Assembly (NCBI GenBank): GCA_007135635.1
Contig: SLIO01000440.1
Location: 1 to 6,887, forward strand
Direction: 5' to 3'
DNA from: Methylomicrobium sp.
GTDB taxonomy: Bacteria > Pseudomonadota > Gammaproteobacteria > Methylococcales > Methylomonadaceae
DNA length: 6,887 nucleotides
The position numbers were made by a program, and so were the translations under genes. Numbering within the stretch: position 1 is the first letter of the stretch; each line of letters starts with the position of its first letter. This document shows, in pieces, positions 1-5,163 of this stretch. Under the pieces are notes generated by a model. It ran no database searches, was not told the origin of the DNA, and was given only the letters and a program-made list of their open reading frames with translations.

Positions 1-259
1 GATCCCTGAACTGTAATTGGTAACGCGATCGGTTTCGTTTTATAGTGTACGCATCGCATACCATCTAAAAGGAGGCATAAACGAAACCTTGGATAACTGT
101 ATGCGCTTTGTAATCTTGAGCGCTTAAACTTTTCCGGGTTGCACCACGCAGTTTGTTTTCAATTTTTTGACTTGCGGTTCGCTCCATTGTGGGCGACAAC
201 GGCGCTCACCTGCTCAGTTAGCATTCTTAATAATCAGGAACGTTTTTTGCGCTCGGCAA

Positions 260-403
260 TTAAAAATACAACCATTCCTCGTCATCCATCACTTCGCTTT
301 TGTTATCCAATTTTTCGGTTAACAAAAACTGCAAATCTATACGATCATTGATGGGTAAGTCATCCAGGTAACCGTAATCGATATCCTCGTTGTAATCGGA
401 CAT
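260..403 (-). CDS. Small acidic hypothetical protein (47 aa)
   Basis: This minus-strand frame begins with MSDYNEDIDYGYLDDL and ends with DDEEWLYF before a TAA stop. A good Shine-Dalgarno sequence (GGAG, plus-strand 411-414) lies 7 nt before the ATG, which is the main reason to believe it. The protein is very rich in Asp and Glu and has no Cys, signal peptide or membrane segment. I do not recognise the family. The acidity and size could suit an antitoxin-like or nucleic-acid-mimic protein, but nothing else supports that. It lies 18 bp downstream of the stop of a decayed open segment (422-565, minus), so it may be the last small gene of a lost operon. The frame is too short for most ORF callers. 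Confidence 0.5.
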   Translation of the reverse strand: MSDYNEDIDYGYLDDLPINDRIDLQFLLTEKLDNKSEVMDDEEWLYF

Positions 404-421
404 AACTATTCTCCAACTAAG

Positions 422-565
422 TCAATGAACATTGAGTTGACCCGGCATACGATTCGAATACCGAGGAATTTCAATAATATTCATACAAACTTGATGCCAA
501 CTGAGTAGATCTCGATAGGCTGGCTTAGCCCATAAAGCAATAGGAGATGAATGACAATTTTTTAT
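422..565 (-). pseudogene. Possible 3' remnant of an unidentified gene
   Basis: A 47-codon open segment runs between in-frame stops at 566-568 and 422-424. It reads ...SSPIALWAKPAYRDLL, then SWHQVCMNIIEIPRY, then SNRMPGQLNVH. The composition looks protein-like, with Trp, Pro and Tyr spaced as in a folded domain, but there is no start codon near its 5' end. It runs straight into the cluster of TGTCA/TGACA motifs at 551-607. One reading is a gene C-terminus truncated at a transposon end, with the 47-aa ORF at 260-403 following it. I do not recognise the family, and it could be chance. Confidence 0.3.
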
Positions 566-607
566 CTAGGGTGTCATTTTTGTCAGTTGTCGATGACTAA
601 ATTGACA
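551..607. repeat. Cluster of TGTCA/TGACA motifs, possible transposon end
   Basis: Within 57 bp there are TGACA at 552-556, TGTCA at 572-576, TGTCA at 581-585, TGTCGATGAC at 588-597 and TGACA at 603-607. ATGACA (551-556) and TGTCAT (572-577) form an inverted pair. Multiple imperfect TGTCA-type sites close to a terminal TGTCA are the hallmark of ends bound by TnsB/TniA-class DDE transposases (Tn7, Tn5053 and CAST-like elements). No matching second end or transposase gene is visible here, so this would be a solo or degraded end. Confidence 0.35.
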
Positions 608-623
608 TTCGAACGGGTTCGAA
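608..623. repeat. Perfect 7-bp inverted repeat (TTCGAAC-GG-GTTCGAA)
   Basis: The two 7-bp arms are perfect and separated by 2 bp, directly abutting the TGACA cluster. The 2-bp gap is too short for a good RNA hairpin, so a dimeric DNA-binding protein site is more likely than a terminator. No gene start is close enough to assign an operator role. Confidence 0.35.
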
Positions 624-693
624 GCTGGTAAGAAGTCTTCGCATTTAGGGGATTTAGGGGGATAGGGTCACCCATTAGCCTGTCGTATTCAAT

Positions 694-731
694 AAGCCAA
701 AAAAGTCCCTGAAGCAAATTTTGGCTTTTTT
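694..731 (+). terminator. Rho-independent terminator-like hairpin
   Basis: AAGCCAAAA (694-702) pairs with TTTTGGCTT (719-727) across a 16-nt loop and is followed by a T tract ending at 731. The stem has only three G:C pairs and the loop is long, so strength is probably modest. No intact plus-strand gene precedes it, so it may be a relic. On the minus strand the T tract is poor. Confidence 0.45.
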
Positions 732-1326
732 CGAATTTACTGTCTTTAAGATCAATCTTCAACCTGTTATTGAACCGGTGGGTTTCGTGGTCGCGAGGTC
801 CGAGAGTGTGGGTAAGTTGTGGGCAGCAAAGACGCTGTCCATGACTTACCTACACGGCTCTGCTTGGACCGGTCCGCAGGATGCGTCCACAAATCCACCG
901 GTTACCGGTTTAATTGTTGTTCCGACAGTCTTTTCTCATGCCGCTGTGCCTGTTTTTATGATAGTTACCCCGTTCAGTTCGCTGTCTACGCGCTCGTGTG
1001 ATTCACTCATCGAACTGATGCGCGTCAAGTCACCCATCAGGATCAAGACGGTGCCGCTGATGCATGACCAGCGGGCCGCCCTGGCTCAAATTGAGCCCCA
1101 GAAAAATGATCGGTGCCAAGCCTTGTTCAATTGTGCACGGCACAACAGGTTTTAGGGTTATCCGTTATCACGGTCCAGACTCCGAGTGGCTTAAGGCTTG
1201 GGCGTATCAGCACCCCCTTTAGGAGATAACAATTATTGGGTCGGTTGAGCAGCCTGCCAATCAGGTCTCATGGTTATCAGCCAACCCCTTTGCCGGTTCA
1301 GCTGCGCAACCAATTCGGTTATTCGG
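732..1326. other. Stretch with no confidently assignable gene
   Basis: The longest open frame (plus, 721-1155, TTG start) begins inside the terminator-like hairpin, lacks a Shine-Dalgarno sequence and gives a protein I cannot place. On the minus strand, shorter open pieces such as GLAPIIFLGLNLSQGGPLV (about 1113 down to 1057) and MGDLTRISSMSESHERVDSE (about 1043 down to 984) also look protein-like but need frame changes and a stop read-through to join. The pattern suits an old, frameshifted gene or insertion sequence whose strand I cannot settle. A perfect 7+1+7 palindrome (GGCTCAA-A-TTGAGCC) sits at 1083-1097. The part from 1157 to 1326 lies just downstream of the IS110 remnant and may be its non-coding end. 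Confidence 0.4.
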
Positions 1327-1431
1327 TCATACAAAACATTTGGTGTCGTCAAAGAGGACGTGGTCCCGCATCACGTAGTAACTCGTTCTCGCCAGTTTAT
1401 GCGCGACCGCTTTGAGTGCCGACGCCAAAAT
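1327..1431 (-). pseudogene. IS110-family recombinase, C-terminal remnant
   Basis: The minus-strand frame ends with SALKAVAHKLARTSYYVMRD and then HVLFDDTKCFV before a TGA stop at 1327-1329. The run AVAHKLAR-x-x-YY-x-MRD is what I know as the tail of IS110/IS1111-type transposases, where AVAHKLAR followed by Y and LRDG-like residues closes the protein. The frame stays open up to 1593, but upstream of about 1431 it no longer resembles the family. The N-terminal DEDD RuvC-like domain and the catalytic-serine region are therefore missing. The element is a dead fragment. Confidence 0.6.
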
Positions 1432-1684
1432 AGCAGAACTGAAACTGGGTAAAGGCAGCAAAGCCTTAAAACAGGCTATTCTTGCGCGATTGATGAAGGA
1501 ATTGGCGGAATAATCGGGTGTTTTAACGCTGAGGTTAGGTCTATTCACTAGAGGGTAGGCTGGAGGATCACCACCAGCCCCCCGTTGCCGCAAGAAGGTT
1601 AATTCCCTCTATTTACCATCGTGTCTCTTTCAGACAATGGGCGGCTCCGCATAGATTGCCCTCGAAAGGGAGTCATTGTATTTG
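1432..1684. other. Inter-remnant stretch without an intact gene
   Basis: This lies between the IS110 and group II maturase remnants. On the plus strand an open frame of 43 codons (1382-1510, stop TAA 1511-1513) ends in KIAELKLGKGSKALKQAILA and then RLMKELAE. This is a lysine-rich, helix-forming sequence that looks more like protein than the antisense reading, but it follows two stop codons (1376-1381) and has only a possible TTG start at 1412. No known family is recognised. The rest, including a C-rich run at 1578-1584, shows nothing I can name. Confidence 0.3.
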
Positions 1685-1888
1685 CTATGCAGGTTCATGA
1701 TAGAACGCCCTGAGACTCAACAACCCTTTATTCTTAAAGTGCTTCAGACGTAGACGCCTGTTATCGGTCTTCCATTTCCTGTTAAACTTCATGCACCGTA
1801 AGCGAACGCGAATCCACTTGTCCAATTCTGTAAACAGACGACGATTATGAGAGAACGGCGTTGCAAAATAATTCCTGATTACTAACAA
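1685..1888 (-). pseudogene. Group II intron maturase (LtrA-like), C-terminal remnant
   Basis: Open minus-strand frame of 67 aa. From residue 20 onward (1831 down to 1685) it reads TELDKWIRVRLRCMKFNRKW and then KTDNRRLRLKHFKNKGLLSL before the stop. LDxWIRxRLR followed by a basic K-W-K...R segment is the typical maturase (GIIM, domain X) tail of bacterial group II intron-encoded proteins. The first roughly 19 residues do not resemble the family. The whole reverse transcriptase part, including the YADD active site, is absent. I could not find a convincing intron domain V (AGC...GUU-type hairpin) between the stop and the IS110 remnant, so the ribozyme also looks lost. Confidence 0.7.
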
Positions 1889-1934
1889 GCTTCAGCTAAA
1901 ATCGGAACGTAACAGACCCATGAATGCTGTTAAT

Positions 1935-2053
1935 CGTCACCCAGGCAGGGATTGCCGAGGGCCAGATTGCATGGATGCGACTAGGCAAAGTATCAAAGGC
2001 GCATAGGTACGGTCCCTGTACACTGGATACCGGCAATCCCTGCCGGTATGACG
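1935..2053. repeat. 119-bp imperfect inverted-repeat element
   Basis: GGCAGGGATTGCCG at 1944-1957 is the exact reverse complement of CGGCAATCCCTGCC at 2031-2044. Beyond these arms, CGTCA (1935-1939) also pairs with TGACG (2049-2053). The right half (GTACACTGGATACCGG, 2018-2033, then CAATCCCTGCCGGTATGACG) resembles dispersed intergenic repeats seen in many proteobacteria. It has no coding capacity. Probably a REP or MITE-like element; copy number cannot be judged from one window. Confidence 0.6.
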
Positions 2054-2106
2054 GATCGTTTGGCCTTTGTCGATTCGGCTGAATGTTCTACGTAATCAGG
2101 AAAGTT

Positions 2107-2249
2107 ATTGAATTGTAATTATTAATACCCCCTTGAGCATTTTCCTGGGAATGCGGCCATCCTGGCCGCATTCAGTGCGGGCGTCCCGCCCGCGATCCTA
2201 GGCTTATTGCCCTAAAATGGTTCGGGGGTCTGAATAATTACATTGAATT
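2107..2249. mobile_element. 127-bp MITE with GTAA ends and 8-bp target duplication (IS66-type)
   Basis: ATTGAATT occurs at 2107-2114 and again at 2242-2249, exactly flanking a 127-bp element (2115-2241). Its ends are inverted repeats: GTAATTATTAATACCCCC on the left, and GTAATTATTCAGACCCCC read inward from the right. IS66-family elements have termini beginning GTAA and make 8-bp target duplications, so this looks like a non-autonomous derivative moved by an IS66 transposase. Inside are two perfect hairpins: an 11-bp stem with a TCC loop (2149-2173) and a 7-bp stem with a TCC loop (2177-2193). The intact target duplication suggests a fairly recent insertion, 64 bp before the zinc-operon promoter. 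Confidence 0.8.
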
Positions 2250-2313
2250 AACTTCTTATTCGTCATTATTTTTATGGTGAAAAGCTTTTTCTAGGATAAT
2301 AGGAAGCACGAAA

Positions 2314-2343
2314 TTGCCATATCTTAGAGATATGTTATATTAT
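2314..2343 (+). promoter_or_regulatory. Probable sigma-70 promoter of the zinc operon
   Basis: TTGCCA (2314-2319) matches five of six bases of the -35 consensus. TATATT (2336-2341, spacing 16) or TATTAT (2338-2343, spacing 18) gives the -10. Transcription would then begin near 2350, leaving a leader of about 25 nt before the ATG at 2374. The -10 lies wholly inside the Zur box, so repressor binding would occlude RNA polymerase. Confidence 0.65.
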
Positions 2344-2351
2344 AACAATCG
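2329..2351. promoter_or_regulatory. Zur operator (zinc uptake regulator box)
   Basis: The core TGTTATATTATAACA (2333-2347) is a perfect 15-bp palindrome around T2340. From memory, the gammaproteobacterial Zur consensus is GAAATGTTATA-N-TATAACATTTC. The 23-bp window 2329-2351 agrees at 18 of the 22 specified positions, with three of the four mismatches in the right outer flank. Zn-loaded Zur represses when bound, so the operon should be on under zinc limitation. The content downstream (two COG0523 GTPases, a hisI copy, a ZIP transporter) fits this reading. Confidence 0.85.
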
Positions 2352-2373
2352 ATTTAAAGTGAAGACCCTTCTA

Positions 2374-3615
2374 ATGTTAAGTGAACATACGCTATCCAAA
2401 CTGCCTGTAACGGTTCTGTCCGGTTTTTTAGGGGCCGGTAAAACCACTCTGCTCAATCACATTTTGACCAATCGGGACAATCTCAAGATCGCCGTGATCG
2501 TCAACGACATGAGCGAAGTTAATATCGATGCCGCAACGGTCAAGAACGAGATTGAACTCAATCGTTCCGAGGAAAAACTTGTCGAAATGAGCAACGGTTG
2601 CATCTGCTGCACGCTGCGCGAAGATTTGCTCGTCGAAGTCGGAAACATGGCTCGCGAAGGCCGCTTCGATTATTTATTGATCGAATCGACCGGTATCGCA
2701 GAGCCGATGCCGATCGCCGAAACCTTCACGTTTCGTGATGAAGAAGGGCGCAGCCTATCCGATACCGCGCGTCTGGACACGTTGGTGACCGTCGTCGATG
2801 CGGTCAATTTCATGCGTGATTACATGGAAGCCCAATCCTTGAAGGAAGTCGAAGCCGAATTGGGCGAGGACGACGACCGCAACATCGCCGATCTCTTGGT
2901 CGATCAAATCGAGTTCAGCAATGTCATTCTGATTTCCAAGGTCGATCTGATCAGCCGCGACGAACTGGCCAATTTGACCGGAATACTGACGCATTTGAAT
3001 CCGGATGCGGAAATAATCCCGATGATCATGGGGCAAGCCCCGCTCGCCAAAATTTTAAATACCGGCCGATTCGACTTCGACAAAGCGTCGCAGGCACCCG
3101 GCTGGCTACAGGAAATGCGCGGGGCGCATACGCCCGAAACCGAAGAGTACGGCATCGCCAGTTTTGTGTATCATGCCCGCCGCCCTTTTCATCCGGGGCG
3201 TTTCTACGACTATCTGCACTACGGCGATTGGAATAACGGCACGTTGTTGCGCTCGAAAGGCTTTTTTTGGCTCGCGTCGCGGCCCGAATGGGTCGGCACC
3301 TGGTCTCAAGCTGGCGGCATCATGCAGCACGGCTGCGCGGGCCGCTGGTGGGCCTCGGTGCCAACAGAAGAATGGCCAGCAGCTTATCAAACCGATATTG
3401 AGGCGAACTGGCAAGAACCGTTCGGCGATTGCCGCCAGGAATTGGTGTTCATCGGACAGAATGTCGATGCCGAACAAACTCGGCGCGAGCTAGATGCCTG
3501 TTTATTGACCGATGAAGAGCTCGCGGCGGGAGCCGAAGCTTGGCAACACTATCAAGACGATTTTCCGCCTTGGCTGGAAACGGCTGCAACGGAAGTCGAA
3601 GAAGTCATGTATTGA
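2374..3615 (+). CDS. zigA: Zinc-inducible G3E GTPase, COG0523 family (ZigA/ZagA-like)
   Basis: Cytosolic GTP-dependent metallochaperone of 413 aa; the role is inferred from the family. Visible motifs are the Walker A GFLGAGKT (17-24), the CxCC metal site GCICC (75-79), the IESTG-x-AEP segment (103-111) and the SKVD guanine-specificity motif (188-191). A CobW C-terminal domain follows from about residue 260 ([20 protein letters not shown]). Length and the [10 protein letters not shown] stretch (43-52) match the roughly 400-aa ZigA/YciC(ZagA) branch induced by zinc starvation. There is no His-rich linker; an acidic segment (ELGEDDD, 162-168) precedes the SKVD strand. The frame is open to a TTG at 2314 and has an ATG at 2332, but both lie in the promoter or Zur box, so 2374 is chosen. 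The ribosome site is weak (GAAG, 2361-2364). First gene of the operon. Confidence 0.9.
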   Translation: MLSEHTLSKLPVTVLSGFLGAGKTTLLNHILTNRDNLKIAVIVNDMSEVNIDAATVKNEIELNRSEEKLVEMSNGCICCTLREDLLVEVGNMAREGRFDYLLIESTGIAEPMPIAETFTFRDEEGRSLSDTARLDTLVTVVDAVNFMRDYMEAQSLKEVEAELGEDDDRNIADLLVDQIEFSNVILISKVDLISRDELANLTGILTHLNPDAEIIPMIMGQAPLAKILNTGRFDFDKASQAPGWLQEMRGAHTPETEEYGIASFVYHARRPFHPGRFYDYLHYGDWNNGTLLRSKGFFWLASRPEWVGTWSQAGGIMQHGCAGRWWASVPTEEWPAAYQTDIEANWQEPFGDCRQELVFIGQNVDAEQTRRELDACLLTDEELAAGAEAWQHYQDDFPPWLETAATEVEEVMY

Positions 3616-3627
3616 ACGAGGTAAATC

Positions 3628-4296
3628 ATGTCCGCCTTAGCCCAAAACCTATTTCGCGCGCCTTATTCGGAAGCGGTGCAGTCCGATGATTTGGCCGATT
3701 TAAGCCGAATCTATCAAGATGATGTCAATGTGTGTGTGATCGAACGAAACATCGATCCGCGTATTGAGTCGTTTATCGGCGCATTGCTCGCAAGTCCTCA
3801 AGAAATCAGTGAAATTCATAACCTGTCGATCGCCGATTTCGATTTTACCGGCTTGATTCCTTACGCATCTAATATCAACGGCTACCTTGAATTTTATCGC
3901 GACGTGGCGATGCTGACGACGCTGTTTTGCGATTTATTCGACCTCGATCGCGTCGGCTTGCGTTTGCGGACGCTCGACCGGCCGATGTGTCCGAAATTCC
4001 ATGTCGATGCCGTGCCATGCCGCATGGTCTCGACATACGGCGGTATCGGTACCGAGTGGCTCGAAGATCGAGCGGTCGATCGCGCCAAGTTGGGTATCAA
4101 TACGCAGGGTATGAATGATAATCAATCCGGCGTGATTTTAGATCCATCCGCGATTCATAGAATGCCCGCTTTTTCGGTCGGTCTGCTAAAAGGCAGCAAT
4201 TGGGCAGGTAATGAAAAGCACGGCGCTGTGCATCGTTCGTCGAAACCGAGCGAAGATTGCCCGCGACGGCTGTTATTGACATTGGATTTTGCCTAA
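3628..4296 (+). CDS. DUF1826 family protein, possible HxD...H metal site
   Basis: A 222-aa protein starting 12 bp after zigA, with a GAGG ribosome site (3618-3621) 6 nt before the ATG. I recognise it as DUF1826, an uncharacterised family repeatedly found beside COG0523 GTPases in Zur-regulated loci. It has no signal peptide or membrane segment, so it should be cytosolic. The most family-like stretch is RPMCPKFHVDAVPCRMVSTY (118-137), followed by GGIGTEWL (138-145) and, near the end, GAVHRSSKPSEDCPRRLLLT (199-218). H125 and D127 (HxD), H202 and R213/R214 occur in the order used by Fe(II)/2-oxoglutarate oxygenases with a double-stranded beta-helix. That is an inference from spacing, not an established function. 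Cysteines at 121, 131 and 211 could alternatively bind zinc. It might act in metal handling or modify a zinc protein; its function is unknown. Confidence 0.8.
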   Translation: MSALAQNLFRAPYSEAVQSDDLADLSRIYQDDVNVCVIERNIDPRIESFIGALLASPQEISEIHNLSIADFDFTGLIPYASNINGYLEFYRDVAMLTTLFCDLFDLDRVGLRLRTLDRPMCPKFHVDAVPCRMVSTYGGIGTEWLEDRAVDRAKLGINTQGMNDNQSGVILDPSAIHRMPAFSVGLLKGSNWAGNEKHGAVHRSSKPSEDCPRRLLLTLDFA

Positions 4297-4361
4297 TGAA
4301 ATTTACTGAGGAATATGCACAAAATGACTTATACAAGTAATAGGCTTTGCGGCAGTTCAGT

Positions 4362-4444
4362 GACTCGCTTGAAAGGACGCCGTGAATACCTCCATGTAGG
4401 CTTGACGGCGGCTATCCCTGCCGCCGACACCTTTCAATCGAGCC
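4362..4444. repeat. Dispersed hairpin repeat inside the operon
   Basis: TTGAAAGG (4369-4376) pairs exactly with CCTTTCAA (4430-4437), and the flanks GACTCGC/TCGAGCC extend the pairing imperfectly. A second, inner hairpin has stem CGGCGGC (4406-4412) and GCCGCCG (4420-4426) with a 7-nt loop. I associate the segment GTGAATACCTCCATGTAGGC with a common intergenic repeat of methanotroph genomes; that is recall, not a search. It occupies the only large gap in the operon (4297-4480) and could affect mRNA stability or partial termination. There is no T tract, so it is not a classic terminator. Confidence 0.6.
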
Positions 4445-4480
4445 ACCGCCCCCCCTTCCACCAGTTGTCGAAGTTATATC

Positions 4481-4720
4481 ATGCTCGTTCTTAACGGTAT
4501 ACCGTCTACCTACCAAGAATGGCGCCTTTGCATCACCTTCGATTGCAATATTGCACTGACTGAGCCGTTTGTCGGCGAGCGGATTGCCGTATTGAGCAAT
4601 GCCGGATGCGAAGAAACCCGGCGCTTCGAGCAACTTTACGGCATAGAGCACCGAAAAGCCGTATTGGGTTGGTTCAGGCAGGCGCAACAAGAATCGACAA
4701 AGAAAATGCTGCATTCATGA
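4481..4720 (+). CDS. Unrecognised 79-aa protein in the zinc operon
   Basis: Begins MLVLNGIPSTYQEWRLCITF and includes EPFVGERIAVLSNAGCEETR. I do not recognise the family. Support for it being real: its TGA overlaps the hisI ATG as ATGA (4717-4720), the codon style matches its neighbours, and a weak GAAG ribosome site (4470-4473) lies 7 nt before the ATG. The frame stays open upstream to 4406, within the hairpin repeat, but with no better start. It has two to three cysteines (about residues 17, 21 and 43) and no membrane segment. It could be a small partner of HisI or the GTPase, or the 3' remnant of a larger gene cut by the repeat element; the abrupt start just after that repeat makes the second option worth keeping. 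Confidence 0.55.
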   Translation: MLVLNGIPSTYQEWRLCITFDCNIALTEPFVGERIAVLSNAGCEETRRFEQLYGIEHRKAVLGWFRQAQQESTKKMLHS

Positions 4721-5163
4721 TCGAGCAAAACGAAAATCGTGATGTAGGTGAGGCGCTTCCGTGGGCCGACGTGTTAACCGGTCTGCCGTTCAATGAACAA
4801 GGCCTGGTGCCGGCGATCGCGCAACAATACGATACCGGTGAAGTCTTGATGATGGCCTGGATGAATCGGGATGCGATACTCGAAACCTTACAGCACGGGC
4901 ACGTCTGTTATTGGTCCCGGTCGCGGGCGAAATTGTGGCGCAAAGGCGAAAGCTCGGGGCAAATACAAATGCTGAAAGAATTTTATTTGGATTGCGACGG
5001 GGACACTTTGCTGCTGAAAGTCGACCAACAAGGGCCTGCCTGTCACACTGGGCGGCGCAGTTGTTTTTACAATAGGGTGAGCGGTGATCGTGTTGAAGTC
5101 GTCAGCGCGCCGCTTATAGCGCCCGATCAATTATACAAACAGCCCCATGGAGCCGAATCATGA
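4717..5163 (+). CDS. hisI: Phosphoribosyl-AMP cyclohydrolase
   Basis: Opens the adenine ring of 1-(5-phosphoribosyl)-AMP to give ProFAR, the third step of histidine synthesis, in the cytosol. The 148-aa protein shows the family signatures GEVLMMAWMN (41-50), YWSRSRAKLWRKGESSG (65-81), the Mg-binding DCDGD (92-96) and ACHTGRRSCF (108-117). The three zinc-ligand cysteines, C93, C109 and C116, are all present, so it is not a cysteine-less zinc-free variant. It stands alone, without HisE fused or any his gene nearby, which fits an extra Zur-regulated copy rather than the housekeeping gene. The start is set by the ATGA overlap with the preceding ORF; an in-frame ATG at 4606 would add 37 residues unlike HisI. 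Its stop overlaps the next gene's ATG (5160-5163), so translation is probably coupled. Confidence 0.92.
   Translation: MIEQNENRDVGEALPWADVLTGLPFNEQGLVPAIAQQYDTGEVLMMAWMNRDAILETLQHGHVCYWSRSRAKLWRKGESSGQIQMLKEFYLDCDGDTLLLKVDQQGPACHTGRRSCFYNRVSGDRVEVVSAPLIAPDQLYKQPHGAES

Noticed and set aside
71..101. Perfect GGAGG Shine-Dalgarno at 71-75
   Set aside because: No start codon at suitable spacing; the ATG at 101 opens only eight codons.
645..675. G-rich run that might form a G-quadruplex
   Set aside because: Only three G tracts of three or more lie close together; a fourth is missing.
721..1155. 144-codon plus-strand frame as a real gene
   Set aside because: TTG start inside a terminator-like hairpin, no ribosome site, unrecognised product, and competing protein-like pieces on the other strand.
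2314..2373. N-terminal extension of ZigA from TTG 2314 or ATG 2332
   Set aside because: The extension overlaps the -35, the -10 and the Zur palindrome, and its residues do not resemble the family; homologues begin shortly before the [15 protein letters not shown] strand.
4494..4505. Perfect 12-bp palindrome ACGGTATACCGT
   Set aside because: It lies within the 79-aa coding frame with no promoter context; probably coincidental.
4606..4716. Longer HisI start at ATG 4606
   Set aside because: The extra 37 residues are the shadow of the overlapping 79-aa ORF and unlike HisI; the ATGA overlap at 4717 is the natural start.
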